Translations under genes and position numbers: made by a program
The notes under the pieces: generated by a model
The model's input: the letters and a program-made list of their open reading frames with translations, nothing else
What the model was told of the DNA's origin: nothing
The model's database searches: none
Assembly: GCF_004745825.1 (NCBI RefSeq)
Contig: NZ_SRLA01000002.1
Span: 124,001 to 188,000 of the forward strand
DNA length: 64,000 nucleotides
Reading direction: 5' to 3'
Origin: Hymenobacter fodinae
GTDB lineage: Bacteria > Bacteroidota > Bacteroidia > Cytophagales > Hymenobacteraceae
Shown here: positions 44,566-53,869 of the stretch, piece after piece
Layout of the letters: every line of letters begins with the position of its first letter
Numbering within the stretch: position 1 is the stretch's first letter

Positions 44566-45510
44566 CTACCGTAGCCGCGCGTACAGCCCAATACCCAGCA
44601 CCACTAGCCCCATGCCCAGCCAACTGACGGGGGAGGGGAGGGGTGCCCCCAACAGCGTTACCTCCAGAGCCACCGTAGCCAGCAGCTCTACTGATTGGGT
44701 AGCCTCCACTGCCCCGAGCAAAGGTGCATTGTTGCCCACCAACGCCAGGGCGTAGTAGAACAAACTGGTGGCCAGCACTCCGGCCAGTAGGGCAATAATG
44801 AACGTGTAGCGCCACTGCTCTGGAGTGGGGCCCGGCCCCGTAGCTAGGCCTATAGCCGACAGCACCGCCCAAAAAGGCAAGCTGCCGAGCGTGAGGCCCA
44901 GTACCATCTGACCCGCATTCAGGCGCACCGGCTGGGTCTCCAGAAACACCAGAATTTTGCGGTTGGCCAATGGGTACAGAAATGTGGAAATTACCGTCAG
45001 CACGAACCCGAAGAGTGCACCTGCCGAGAACCCCTGGCGGAGGTTGTCTGCCTGCATCAGCACAATGCCCACCACTACCAGCGAGGCCAACCGCAGGGCC
45101 CGGAAGTTGAGCGGGGCGCGGTGGTCGGGGTACACGAAAGGCGTAATCAGCAGGCCCGAGAGCAGCACCAACTGGAACGAGCCCGCCACCAGCCAGGCCG
45201 GACTAAACTGCGCCGCCACGGCCACCAACGAGTAGAAGAGCCCAATGCCGATGGTGCCCCACCGCACCCACGTAGGCCAGGTGCTGCGCCAGAAACGCCA
45301 AAATGCCGGCCACTGCCCGCGCACCAGCAGCCACCCCGTGAGCAGCGCGGCCATGTAGCCATAGCGCAGCACAGCCGTCCAGATCCAGGGGCCGCCGCTG
45401 GTGGCCATGAGTCGGTTCAGCAGAAAGGTGGAGGAGAAGAAGCAAGCTCCCAGAGTACCCAGCAGAATGGCCCGCCAGGCATTGGGTGCGGCTGAAGAAG
45501 GTGCCTGCAT
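44566..45510 (-). CDS. DMT-superfamily transporter (multidrug resistance efflux, EmrE type)
   Basis: 314 residues with about ten transmembrane helices in the two-fold EamA-like repeat. Markers: AILLGTLGACFFSSTFLLNRLMATSGGPWIWTAVLRY, a central SGLLITPFVYPDH, and a second-half VGNNAPLLGAVEATQSVELL. This resembles the PF13536 multidrug efflux family, although substrates of this group are unproven. A REP element follows the gene. Confidence 0.85.
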   Translation of the reverse strand: MQAPSSAAPNAWRAILLGTLGACFFSSTFLLNRLMATSGGPWIWTAVLRYGYMAALLTGWLLVRGQWPAFWRFWRSTWPTWVRWGTIGIGLFYSLVAVAAQFSPAWLVAGSFQLVLLSGLLITPFVYPDHRAPLNFRALRLASLVVVGIVLMQADNLRQGFSAGALFGFVLTVISTFLYPLANRKILVFLETQPVRLNAGQMVLGLTLGSLPFWAVLSAIGLATGPGPTPEQWRYTFIIALLAGVLATSLFYYALALVGNNAPLLGAVEATQSVELLATVALEVTLLGAPLPSPVSWLGMGLVVLGIGLYARLR

Positions 45511-45563
45511 GAATTCTTATCGGCCAAAAGAGGTGGCCTAGACAAAGCAACGGAAAAGAAAGA

Positions 45564-45598
45564 AGCCCACGGCCACCCGCTGGGGCAGACCGTGGGCT
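45564..45598 (-). terminator. Terminator of the cytochrome b gene
   Basis: 9-bp stem AGCCCACGG/CCGTGGGCT (45564-45572 with 45590-45598), followed on the minus strand by TCTTTCTTTTCC, 27 bp after the stop. Confidence 0.7.
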
Positions 45599-45624
45599 GG
45601 TAGCAGGCGCTAGGCCAGGAGGAG

Positions 45625-46281
45625 CTAGTCGTTCTCTACGGGGCGGCCGCCATGAATCATGTCGGAGGTGATGCCGGGCTCGTGCGTTACCTCGGCGCGG
45701 AATACTCCCAGGATGTGGGCCACCACAAAGGCAATGACGATGTACATAGAGACATTATGGATTTCCTTGGCCGTGTGCTCGATGCTACGGAAGTAATCCT
45801 CGAAGACGAGAATCAGGCCCGTAACCACCATCACAGCCAGCACTAGGTAAAAGGCGCGGTATGAGTAGCGCACCCACACACCCAGTCCCACGGTAGGGTC
45901 GCCCTGGGCGGTGCGGGCTTTTAGGCGGGCCAGCTTGGCGGCGGTGCGCTGCCCGCCCCGCTGCCGGAAACTCACCAGCACCCGGTAGGCCAGTAACACC
46001 GCCAGCGCCAGGCCAAGCCAGATGTGCCAGTCCCAGATGCGGTGCGATACAATGCGCGAGAGCCCGCGCAGATCGGCCGGGCTCATCTGCACACCTTTCT
46101 CGGCGAGTACCTTGCTGAACTCAGGAGCCAGCGTTTTGGTCCTGACAATCACCGACAGGAACAAAATAGTTAGCAGCTGAGCCATTACCAGCGCTGAGTT
46201 TGACCAGTGCCAGATGCGTAGGCCCAGGGAATTGCGTTTCAGGCCAGTGGTGGGCGTCGCTTGTTCGGTTTGCGGAGTCAT
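45625..46281 (-). CDS. Cytochrome b561/Ni-Fe hydrogenase-type b-haem membrane protein
   Basis: 218 residues, four transmembrane helices with histidines placed for two b haems: RIWHWSN in helix 1, DWHIWLG in helix 2, and IEHTAKEIHNVSMYIVIAFVVAHI in the last two. It moves electrons between quinones and a periplasmic partner. No hydrogenase, formate dehydrogenase or other partner gene is adjacent, so its donor is unknown. It diverges from the alcohol dehydrogenase gene at 46456. Confidence 0.87.
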   Translation of the reverse strand: MTPQTEQATPTTGLKRNSLGLRIWHWSNSALVMAQLLTILFLSVIVRTKTLAPEFSKVLAEKGVQMSPADLRGLSRIVSHRIWDWHIWLGLALAVLLAYRVLVSFRQRGGQRTAAKLARLKARTAQGDPTVGLGVWVRYSYRAFYLVLAVMVVTGLILVFEDYFRSIEHTAKEIHNVSMYIVIAFVVAHILGVFRAEVTHEPGITSDMIHGGRPVEND

Positions 46282-46455
46282 AGATCAGAAAATGAGGGGA
46301 GTGGCAGAGCGGGGTAAGGTACAGGATAAAGGCATGTTATGCGCGGTAAACACAACCGTTCGGCCGCCAAGGTTGCAGGGCTGCGCAAACCTTACGGCCC
46401 TTGAGCCAGTTTAGAGGCTTCGCACTCATTTTTTGCCCCTCTACAACCAACCAGT

Positions 46456-47496
46456 ATGACTGACGCTAAAGGCTACGCAGCTCCGGCCGTAAACGAGCCC
46501 CTCATTCCTTTCGATTTCCAGCGCCGCGATGTGGGCGCCCACGATGTGCGCATCGAGATTCTCTACTGCGGCGTGTGCCACTCTGATCTGCACCAGGTGC
46601 GCGACGAGTGGGGAGGCTCTATCTTCCCCATGGTACCCGGCCACGAGATTGTGGGCCGCGTGGTGGAAGTAGGCTCGCACGTGAAAAGCTTCAAGGCCGG
46701 CGACCTGGCCGGCGTGGGCTGCATGGTAAACTCCTGCCAGCATTGCCCCGAGTGCAACGAGGGCCTGGAGCAGTACTGCGACGAAGGTTTCGTGGGTACC
46801 TATGGCGCCATTGACCGCGACGGCACCGTGACCTACGGCGGCTACTCCAACCAAGTGGTGGTAACCGAGAAGTTCGTGCTACACGTGTCTGAAAAGCTCG
46901 ATCTGGCCCGCGTGGCTCCGCTGCTATGCGCTGGCATCACCACGTGGTCGCCGCTGCGCCAGTGGAACGCCAAGGCCGGCGACCGGGTAGCCGTAATGGG
47001 CTTGGGTGGCCTAGGCCACATGGCCGTGAAATTTGCCGCCGCTCTGGGCTGTGAGGTAACCGTGTTCAGCACCTCGCCCAATAAAGAGGCTGATGCCCGT
47101 GCCCTGGGTGCCCACAAATTCGTGGTAAGCAAGGACAAGGAGTCGATGAAATCGGTATCGAACTACTTTGACCTGATCATTAACACCGTGTCGGCCACCA
47201 TGGACCTGACGCCCTACATCAGCACCCTGCGCCTCGATGGCACCATGGTACTGCTGGGCGTGCCACCAGAAGCACCGCAACTGCACGCTTTTAACCTCAT
47301 TTCCAAGCGCCGCCGCATTGCCGGCTCGCTCATCGGCGGCATTCAGGAAACCCAGGAAATGCTGGATTTCTGCGCCGAGCACAACGTGATGTCCGACGTG
47401 GAGGTAATCCCCATGAACTACATCAACGAGGCCTATGAGCGCATGCTCAAGTCTGATGTGAAGTACCGTTTCGTGCTAGATCTGGCTACGATTTAA
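46456..47496 (+). CDS. Zinc-dependent alcohol dehydrogenase (CAD/YahK type)
   Basis: 346 residues. Catalytic zinc motif CGVCHSDLH (C41) and GHEIVGRV (H63, E64). Structural zinc cysteines C94, C97, C100 and C108 (NSCQHCPECNEGLEQYC). Rossmann motif GLGGLGHMAVKFA. This is the cinnamyl-alcohol-dehydrogenase-like group of broad NADPH-dependent aldehyde reductases (YahK, AdhC). It contains a complete TGGCCTAGGCCA palindrome at 47007-47018, coding GLGH, i.e. the repeat is tolerated inside the cofactor motif. Confidence 0.92.
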   Translation: MTDAKGYAAPAVNEPLIPFDFQRRDVGAHDVRIEILYCGVCHSDLHQVRDEWGGSIFPMVPGHEIVGRVVEVGSHVKSFKAGDLAGVGCMVNSCQHCPECNEGLEQYCDEGFVGTYGAIDRDGTVTYGGYSNQVVVTEKFVLHVSEKLDLARVAPLLCAGITTWSPLRQWNAKAGDRVAVMGLGGLGHMAVKFAAALGCEVTVFSTSPNKEADARALGAHKFVVSKDKESMKSVSNYFDLIINTVSATMDLTPYISTLRLDGTMVLLGVPPEAPQLHAFNLISKRRRIAGSLIGGIQETQEMLDFCAEHNVMSDVEVIPMNYINEAYERMLKSDVKYRFVLDLATI

Positions 47497-47551
47497 GTGG
47501 CCTAGTGGCCTAGTGGACTAGGTAGGCCACTAATTAGGTTTAGCTGTAATC

Positions 47552-47595
47552 AAAAAGCCCCTCATGCTTCAAGTACGAAGCGTGAGGGGCTTTTT
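47552..47595. terminator. Strong bidirectional terminator
   Basis: 19-bp stem (47552-47570 with 47577-47595) with one mismatch, TTTTT on the plus strand and TTTTT on the minus strand, between convergent genes. Confidence 0.85.
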
Positions 47596-47617
47596 GGTGC
47601 TATATCATCCTGTATTG

Positions 47618-49159
47618 CTACAGCTTCCCGAACACGTAGGGGTCGTACTCTACGTAGTCGTTTACGCGGAGCTCTACGCTTTTCACCTTGTTGCCTTCCA
47701 CCTCAAACTTGGCCGGCATCACCCCAAAAACTAGGTCAGAATACGTGGTGCGGAACTCCTGGCCATCCATGTAGTCGAGGGTGGCGGTGAGGCCTGGGTG
47801 GGTGGGGAATTGAATCAGCAGCTGCTTGCCTTTCTGGCTGATGGTAATGTGCCCGAATAGCTTGTTTTCAAACTCGCCCACGTAGGCGTTCAGGGGCAAA
47901 GCCGGCTTATTCTTTTTGGCAACCCGGTCCGCCAGCGCCTTGGTTGGATCAACCTGAGTGGCTTCATACTGTTGCTTACGCTTTAAGCCCTGGGCGCTAC
48001 GGTCTACGTACGGTACGCCCAGGTAGCTGTCGAGGAGCTGGTAGCGCAACAGCTCGTAGAAGCTCTGGTTATCGTTGTTGGTCAGAATGGCAATGCCTAG
48101 GCCAGCTTCGGGCACAAAGCACACGTTGCTGACCTGCCCTGAAGCCCCGCCTGTATGCCAGAAAATTTGTTTTCCATTGTAGTCCGCCGCTACCAGGCCC
48201 AGCCCGTAGGTTACGAAATTCGTAGGAAACACTGCTGATTTGCGGCTTCTGACAACGGTGTTAGCGTCGCGGGTTTCGCGCAGCGCCGCCCACGGCACCA
48301 CCTGCCGGCCTTCGTAGCGGCCACTATCCAGCTGGAAGCGCAGCCACTTGCCCAAGTCTGTTACATTAGATGCCATGCCGCCGCACGGGGCTATGTTGTC
48401 CCAGTTGTCAAACGGCACTTTCGCCAGCGGCCCAAACGTGTTGGAATACGCATACGCGATGTTAGAGCGTTGGGCAAAGCCCGTTACTGATACGTATGTG
48501 TTGCTCATGCCCAGCGGCTGCAGAAAATTCTGCTGCACGTAGTTTTCCCAAGAGGTACCACCCGTTGCGGCGGGTATCACTTCGCCGGCCGCCACAAAAC
48601 CTGAGTTGCTATAGCCGTATTCGCGCCGGAACTGGCCACCAGGCTTCATCAGGCGCATGCGGCGCACGATTTCACCGCGCTCCAGGTTGGACTTGAAGAA
48701 GCTGAAGTCGCCCTGAAAAGTCTTGAAGCCGAAGTGGTGGCTCATCAGGTCGCGCACCGTTACCATTTGCGAGGCCACCGAGTCGTAAAGCCGGTAATCG
48801 GGCAGGTACTTGGTTACTTTCTCATCAAGGTTGATCTTCTTTTCCCCATCAAGCTTCGCCAGTGCCGTGCCCGTGAAGAGCTTGGTGTTAGAGGCAATCA
48901 TGAACAGCGTATTGGCATCCACGGGCTCAGGCTTGCCCACTTCGCGCACGCCGTAGCCTTTTTGCACCACCACTTTTCCGTCTTTCACCACTACTATGGC
49001 CAGCCCCGGAACTTGCCATTGGCGCATGCCGCGCCGGATGTAGCTGTCGAGGCTGTCAGTAACGAACTGATTGGTGGTTGAGGTATTCTGAGCCTGCGCC
49101 ATCACGCCCAGTAAGAGGCCACTCGCCACTAGGCCAGTCCGGAGAAAGGAGAAATTCAT
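47618..49159 (-). CDS. Secreted serine hydrolase (class C beta-lactamase fold)
   Basis: 513 residues. Signal peptide MNFSFLRTGLVASGLLLGVMAQAQ. All three motifs of the fold are intact: SNTK (S90, K93), YSN (183-185) and HTG (FWHTGGASG). A C-terminal beta domain of about 100 residues (AYVGEFENKLFGHITI...YDPYVFGKL) is of the DUF3471 type. Likely a peptidase or esterase of the envelope; a beta-lactamase role is possible but less likely given the extra domain. Confidence 0.9.
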   Translation of the reverse strand: MNFSFLRTGLVASGLLLGVMAQAQNTSTTNQFVTDSLDSYIRRGMRQWQVPGLAIVVVKDGKVVVQKGYGVREVGKPEPVDANTLFMIASNTKLFTGTALAKLDGEKKINLDEKVTKYLPDYRLYDSVASQMVTVRDLMSHHFGFKTFQGDFSFFKSNLERGEIVRRMRLMKPGGQFRREYGYSNSGFVAAGEVIPAATGGTSWENYVQQNFLQPLGMSNTYVSVTGFAQRSNIAYAYSNTFGPLAKVPFDNWDNIAPCGGMASNVTDLGKWLRFQLDSGRYEGRQVVPWAALRETRDANTVVRSRKSAVFPTNFVTYGLGLVAADYNGKQIFWHTGGASGQVSNVCFVPEAGLGIAILTNNDNQSFYELLRYQLLDSYLGVPYVDRSAQGLKRKQQYEATQVDPTKALADRVAKKNKPALPLNAYVGEFENKLFGHITISQKGKQLLIQFPTHPGLTATLDYMDGQEFRTTYSDLVFGVMPAKFEVEGNKVKSVELRVNDYVEYDPYVFGKL

Positions 49160-49291
49160 AAAGAGAAAAAGAGAAGCTGTCGGCCTGTGATGGCCGCGTC
49201 AGAAAAGCTTAAAGCTAATAGCCGACAGTCAGACTCCCGTCTATTCCTTTTCATCCAAGTGCCAAATTAATCCGGCTGCCCGCGTGAACTG

Positions 49292-49810
49292 CTACTTGCT
49301 TAGTACCACGGGCTCACCATATGGCTTGCGCTCAAGGGGCTGACCATCCAGGGTGAAACGTATCTGCTGCACGTACACGCTTTTGCAGCGGTCATTATTC
49401 TCCTTGAGGTCCAGCGCGCCATCCGCGATGTCGAAGCTGCGCTGGCTGGCCGGTACCACAATTCGGTACGATAGATATCCGCCCGTGCCAGCTTCTCGGA
49501 AAGAGAGCTGCAGGCTGTTGGGCGGATTGTTGAAAATGGTGAGAATATTGGGGTTGAGCGTGCGGTTGCCGGGCATCTGGCGCATGGTGTCGGTCGGCTG
49601 GGTGAGGCCAGCACCTAGGTAGAGCACCACGTATGCCGACTGCACCTCTTGCTTGCGGAAGCCCCGACCAGTAGCGGTGGTGTCGGTATCAAACTGAAAG
49701 GTCACGAAACCAGTGCTTTCCCGGGGTACATCCCAGCAACAGCCAGTGAGTAGCATACCGCAGGCACCCATGGCCCCCGCCGTCTGAAGTAAAGAGTAGA
49801 ATAGCCGCAT
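49292..49810 (-). CDS. Uncharacterised lipoprotein
   Basis: 172 residues from ATG 49810. The signal peptide MRLFYSLLQTAGAMGACGMLLTGCC has a lipobox LTGC. An earlier in-frame ATG at 49846 is less likely. The mature region is beta-rich (SYRIVVPASQRSFDIADGALDLKEN) and has a single Cys pair near CKSVYVQQIRF. No family recognised. It follows the secreted gene at 49855 by 44 bp and probably shares a transcript. Confidence 0.65.
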   Translation of the reverse strand: MRLFYSLLQTAGAMGACGMLLTGCCWDVPRESTGFVTFQFDTDTTATGRGFRKQEVQSAYVVLYLGAGLTQPTDTMRQMPGNRTLNPNILTIFNNPPNSLQLSFREAGTGGYLSYRIVVPASQRSFDIADGALDLKENNDRCKSVYVQQIRFTLDGQPLERKPYGEPVVLSK

Positions 49811-49854
49811 GCTAGGAAGAGGCCGCCCGCGGGTAATACGTTGCATGTGAGCAG

Positions 49855-50343
49855 CTACTCTTTCTCTACCGGGTATCGGAATGTGCCCTCCATGGTGAAC
49901 CGCTTGCCGCCGCGGCCCGATTCGCAGACGGTGCAGCGGTAGGAGCCGGCCAGCCAATGCTTCTCGCCATTCACGGCCGTAATGGTCACGGAGCCGGGAT
50001 TGTCAGGGCACGATTTGGAGTAAGCGGCCGTGTTGCCGAAGCGGTAGGAGGCGTCGCGGTTGCGCCCACTCAGGATTTCTTGGAAGCTGTAAGTGCCCGC
50101 CTGAATTGGAAACCGGTCGATCAGGATGGTGAGACCTTCCCCATCGGGGTCGTCGCGGCGGATGATATTAAGGCGCAGCGTACGGGTGTCGCTCAGGAAA
50201 AAGCGGGAGCTGATGGTGTCGGTGGCCACCGCCTGCCCGTTTATTCGCAGCGTCAGCAGCCGCACCGAACTGGAATCCTGACGGGCCGAACCCGTCGCTG
50301 CGCCCAGCAGCGGTAAGAAGAGGAGAGGGAGAAAGCACTTCAT
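49855..50343 (-). CDS. Uncharacterised secreted protein
   Basis: 162 residues. Signal peptide cleaved after GSARQ (about 22). The mature part is beta-rich: TLRINGQAVATDTISSRFFLSD, IQAGTYSFQEIL, and KHWLAGSYRCTVC. The last part (GSYRCTVCE...FTMEGTFRYPV) looks like the end of a small lipocalin-like or immunoglobulin-like barrel. No family recognised. First gene of a likely two-gene unit. Confidence 0.7.
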   Translation of the reverse strand: MKCFLPLLFLPLLGAATGSARQDSSSVRLLTLRINGQAVATDTISSRFFLSDTRTLRLNIIRRDDPDGEGLTILIDRFPIQAGTYSFQEILSGRNRDASYRFGNTAAYSKSCPDNPGSVTITAVNGEKHWLAGSYRCTVCESGRGGKRFTMEGTFRYPVEKE

Positions 50344-50390
50344 GGGCGAGGAAAGGCAATAATCAGCCCAGAAGATAAGAAGTTTTACAG

Positions 50391-50487
50391 AACGTCATGC
50401 TGAGCGGAGTCGAAGCATTTCTACCTCTGGCTAACCACTGGCCTAGAGAAGCGGTAGAGATGCTTCGACTCCGCTCAGCATGACGTT
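50391..50487. repeat. REP-like inverted repeat, family B
   Basis: 35-bp arms (50391-50425 and 50453-50487), one mismatch, same core GTCATGCTGAGCGGAG as the copy at 29141-29240. It ends 8 bp before the stop codon of the aminotransferase gene; the spacer contains a GGCCTAG half-site. Confidence 0.85.
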
Positions 50488-50495
50488 CTCTTTCA

Positions 50496-51692
50496 TTACA
50501 CCTGCCGGCCGGGGTACTCGCGTAGGGCTACTTCCAGGCAATCCATGGCGCGGTTGATGACGTCTTGGTTGACCACGTAGGCCATGCGCATCTGCTGGCG
50601 GCCTAGGCCAGGAGTGGCGTAAAAACCTGAGGCCGGCGACACCATGAGGGTTTCGTTGCGGTACGTAAATTCCTCTAGCAGCCACTTCGCAAACCGGTCG
50701 GCATCGTCTACGGGCAGGTGGCAGAGTACGTAGAAGGCGCCGCGCGGCAGGGGGCACCGCACGCCGGGCATGGCCTGGAGGCGGCTCACCATCAAGTTGC
50801 GGCGGGCCAGGTACTCGGCTTTGGTGTGGTCGAAGTAATCCTCGGGCAGGTCGGCGGCGGCTTCGGCCAGCAGCTGGCCTAGGCCAGGGGGGCATACCCG
50901 TAGTTGGGCCAGCTTGAACACCACGTCGCGCAGGGCTTTATTTTTCGTAACCAACGCCCCAATGCGGGCTCCGCAGGCACTGTAGCGCTTCGAGATGGTG
51001 TCGAGCAGCACAATGTGGTCGTCGGCGCCTTGTAGGTGCAGGGCGCTGGTGAAACTGGCATCGTAGCAAAACTCCCGGTAGGCCTCATCAGAGAGCAGAA
51101 ACAGGTTGTGGCGCACGCACAGGTCCTTGATCTGCTCCAGCTCCTCGCGGCTGTACACGTAGCCGGTAGGGTTGTTGGGGCTGCAGATCAGAATGGCTTT
51201 GGTGCGTGGGGTAATCTTGCGCTCAAACTCCTCGATGGGCGGCAGGGCAAAGTCGTTTTCAATGTGCGAAGCCACGGCTACCACCTTGGTGCCGGTAGCA
51301 ATGGCGAAGGCGTTGTAAGGCCCGTAGAAAGGCTCCGGCACAATAAACTCGTCGCCGGGATTGAGGCAAGCCAGCAGGGCAAAGGAAATGGACTCGCTGC
51401 CGCCGGTAGTTACCAGAATATCATCGGCCGTTACGTCGAGCCCCAGGTTTTGATAGTAGCCGGCCAGCTTTTGGCGGTAGCTCACCGTGCCCGCCGTAGG
51501 GCCGTATTCCAGCACCCGGATATCCGCTTGCTGCACCGCCGCCAGCATGGCCGGAGGCGTTTCTATATCGGGCTGCCCAATATTGAGGGGATGCACGATG
51601 ATGCCGCGCTGACGAGCGGCATCGGCGTAGGGGCTGAGTTTGCGGTAAGGGGAGGCGGGCAAGGCCACGCCCCGCTGCGAAAGTTGGAGCAT
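50496..51692 (-). CDS. Class I/II PLP-dependent aminotransferase
   Basis: 398 residues of fold type I. Motifs: YGPTAGTVSYRQKLAGYY, GGSESISFALLACLNPGD, SPNNPTG (171-177), SDEAY (D202, Y205), and the Schiff-base lysine K235 in DTISKRYSACGARIG. Arg in MRMAY binds the substrate carboxylate. Aspartate-type aminotransferase by profile, with kynurenine or other amino acids as alternatives. A complete TGGCCTAGGCCA palindrome (50875-50886) lies within the coding sequence. Confidence 0.92.
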   Translation of the reverse strand: MLQLSQRGVALPASPYRKLSPYADAARQRGIIVHPLNIGQPDIETPPAMLAAVQQADIRVLEYGPTAGTVSYRQKLAGYYQNLGLDVTADDILVTTGGSESISFALLACLNPGDEFIVPEPFYGPYNAFAIATGTKVVAVASHIENDFALPPIEEFERKITPRTKAILICSPNNPTGYVYSREELEQIKDLCVRHNLFLLSDEAYREFCYDASFTSALHLQGADDHIVLLDTISKRYSACGARIGALVTKNKALRDVVFKLAQLRVCPPGLGQLLAEAAADLPEDYFDHTKAEYLARRNLMVSRLQAMPGVRCPLPRGAFYVLCHLPVDDADRFAKWLLEEFTYRNETLMVSPASGFYATPGLGRQQMRMAYVVNQDVINRAMDCLEVALREYPGRQV

Positions 51693-51876
51693 GGCCTTAA
51701 AGTTAGGTTGGGCCGCTTAGAATCAGATACCACTGCCGGAAATCTTACAATTTCTAACCTCGCATTATACGCAAGGCAAGGACGTTGAATCAGCCACTAG
51801 GCCAGTAACCTGCCCGCTTCTCCATCTAGAATTACTGCCCTCTACAACTCTAGGCCAGTCTGGCGGTTACTGCTGC

Positions 51877-52407
51877 ATGACACCCGCTACTCTCCCCGAA
51901 GTTTGGCTGCGCGGACCGCTGCCCGACGTGCCACCGCTGCTCCAGCCCCTAGCTCACGCCCTACTGCAAGCCCGCGATGAAGTTGCTACGGCCCTAGGCC
52001 ACTTCCCCGACGAGCTGCTAGCGGCGCGTCCGGCCGGTGTGGCGTCCGTGGGGTTTCATCTGCGCCACCTAGCTGGGGTGCTCGACCGGATGCAGGCCTA
52101 CGCCCGCCACGAGCCTCTTTCTGAAGCTCAATTTCAGTACCTCGCCGCCGAGAAGGATGGCCCCGTAGTGCCCGGCACCCCCGATACTACCGCAACGTTG
52201 GTCCAGCGCTTCCACGAGGCGGTAGAGCAGATGCTGCGCACACTGCGCGCCACCCCCGAAGCCACGCTGCCTGAGTTTCGGCCGGTGGGGCGGCAAGGGC
52301 TGCCCAGCACGGTAATCGGGTTGCTGACCCACGCCACCGAGCACACCACGCGGCACGTAGGCCAGTTGCTGGTAACGGCGCGGGTGGCGCAGAGTGCCCT
52401 ACGCTAG
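51877..52407 (+). CDS. DinB-family protein
   Basis: 176 residues forming a four-helix bundle with the metal-binding histidines of DinB/DUF664 proteins: GFHLRHLAGVLDRM in helix 2 and LTHATEHTTRHVGQLLVT in helix 4. Family members include thiol S-transferases and maleylpyruvate-isomerase-like proteins; function here is not defined. The next gene begins 3 bp after its stop. Confidence 0.87.
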   Translation: MTPATLPEVWLRGPLPDVPPLLQPLAHALLQARDEVATALGHFPDELLAARPAGVASVGFHLRHLAGVLDRMQAYARHEPLSEAQFQYLAAEKDGPVVPGTPDTTATLVQRFHEAVEQMLRTLRATPEATLPEFRPVGRQGLPSTVIGLLTHATEHTTRHVGQLLVTARVAQSALR

Positions 52408-52410
52408 CGT

Positions 52411-52878
52411 ATGCGTATGTGGCAGCGGCTGGTCTCTATTTTTACCCCGTCGAAACACCCCGTTCCTTCCGTGCAAGTACCACCTATCGGGCCTGAGGCG
52501 TCTACCATTGTGGAGTGCCAGCAATTGCTGCTTAAGAAGTTGAAAAGCGGAGAATTCGCCATGTCCTCTTCTGACAAGGAAGGCTACCGGGTGCTGTGCT
52601 ACTACCACGGGGCCTTTCTTTATGCCGAAATAGGAGACGACGGAACCGGCCTGTCGCGCCTACGCAACGACGAGATTCTGCTGGATTACGTGTGGCGCAA
52701 GAACTCCTACAAGTTCGTAGAGAAGGAGGGCAACTACCAACGGAGCTACGACCTGACGGACGCGGAAAGGCTGGAAAGATGGCAGGCTGTACTGACTAAG
52801 CTGACGCCCTTCACCGAGAGCGGCAAACAGTTTGTAACCCGAATACTGGCGGAGTTTTCTGCCTTAGAGCGGGAGTAA
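52411..52878 (+). CDS. Uncharacterised small protein, coupled to the DinB gene
   Basis: 155 residues, no signal peptide. A Pro-rich N-terminus (PSKHPVPSVQVPPIGPE) leads into a compact alpha/beta region (EGYRVLCYYHGAFLYAEIGDDGTGLSRLRNDEILLDYVWRKNSYKFVEKEGNY). No family recognised. It starts 3 bp after the DinB stop codon, so they are translated from one message. Confidence 0.65.
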   Translation: MRMWQRLVSIFTPSKHPVPSVQVPPIGPEASTIVECQQLLLKKLKSGEFAMSSSDKEGYRVLCYYHGAFLYAEIGDDGTGLSRLRNDEILLDYVWRKNSYKFVEKEGNYQRSYDLTDAERLERWQAVLTKLTPFTESGKQFVTRILAEFSALERE

Positions 52879-52980
52879 ACTAGCTAGCCTAAGAGTGCTG
52901 TAGGCCTGCTGTTTAGGCTGCTCAACCGTAACCCCGGCGCCGGCCTCGCGTTGGTAAAGACTCAATCTTTACCAAACGCT

Positions 52981-53844
52981 ATGGAAAATAAACCAACCTC
53001 CCTGCCACCTCAACACCAAGATCAACAACCGGGCATTGAACAAGAAATGACCCCGAAGCCGGAATACATCCGGCCGGGTTATAAAGGCAGCGGTAAGCTC
53101 CAGGATAAAGTGGCCCTCATTACAGGCGGCGACTCCGGCATCGGGCGCGCCGTGGCCGTACACTTTGCCCGCGAGGGCGCCGACGTGGCTATTACCTACA
53201 TGCCCCACGAGGAGCAGGACGCTTACGAAACCCGCCAGCTGGTAGAGGCCGAAGGCCGCCGCTGCCTCACTCTGCCCGGCGACCTGCGCGACCATGACTA
53301 CTGCAAGAACATCGTGAGCCAGACCGTGGAAGAACTGGGTGGCCTGAACGTGCTGGTAAATAACGCCGCCGAGCAGTTCCCCAGCACCGATGTGGCCGAG
53401 CTACCTTACTCGCAGTTTGAAGACACCTTCCAGGTCAATTTCTTCTCCTTTGTGCGCGTGACCCAGGCCGCTTTACCTCACATGAAGGAAGGCGACTCCA
53501 TCGTCAACACGTCGTCCATCAATGCCTACCGTGGCAATCAGCAGCTCGTCGATTACTCTTCCACCAAGGGAGCCATTACGGCCTACACGCGCTCTATTGC
53601 CCAGCAGCTAGCCGAGAAGAAGATCCGCGCCAACACTGTGGCGCCGGGCCCGATCTGGACGCCCCTCATCCCCGCCAGCTTCCCACCAGATAAGGTAGCT
53701 GCGTTCGGCAAAGACACCACCATGAAGCGCCCCGGCCAACCTTCGGAAGTAGCTCCGGCCTACGTATTCTTGGCTTCGGAAGATGCTTCATACATCACGG
53801 GACAGGCCATTCATCCCAACGGAGGTGAGGTGCTGAATACCTAG
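52981..53844 (+). CDS. SDR oxidoreductase, YghA-type
   Basis: 287 residues from ATG 52981. A long N-terminal extension (PPQHQDQQPGIEQEMTPKPE) typical of the YghA/general-stress GsiB-like SDR group precedes TGGDSGIG, NNAA, NTSSINAY and YSSTKGA (Tyr/Lys). NAD(P)H-dependent; substrates of this group are uncertain, although glucose 1-dehydrogenase-like naming is common. The stop TAG lies in CCTAGGCCA, one of the repeat copies. A terminator follows. Confidence 0.9.
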   Translation: MENKPTSLPPQHQDQQPGIEQEMTPKPEYIRPGYKGSGKLQDKVALITGGDSGIGRAVAVHFAREGADVAITYMPHEEQDAYETRQLVEAEGRRCLTLPGDLRDHDYCKNIVSQTVEELGGLNVLVNNAAEQFPSTDVAELPYSQFEDTFQVNFFSFVRVTQAALPHMKEGDSIVNTSSINAYRGNQQLVDYSSTKGAITAYTRSIAQQLAEKKIRANTVAPGPIWTPLIPASFPPDKVAAFGKDTTMKRPGQPSEVAPAYVFLASEDASYITGQAIHPNGGEVLNT

Positions 53845-53869
53845 GCCAGTCTGGCTTTACTGAAAACCG

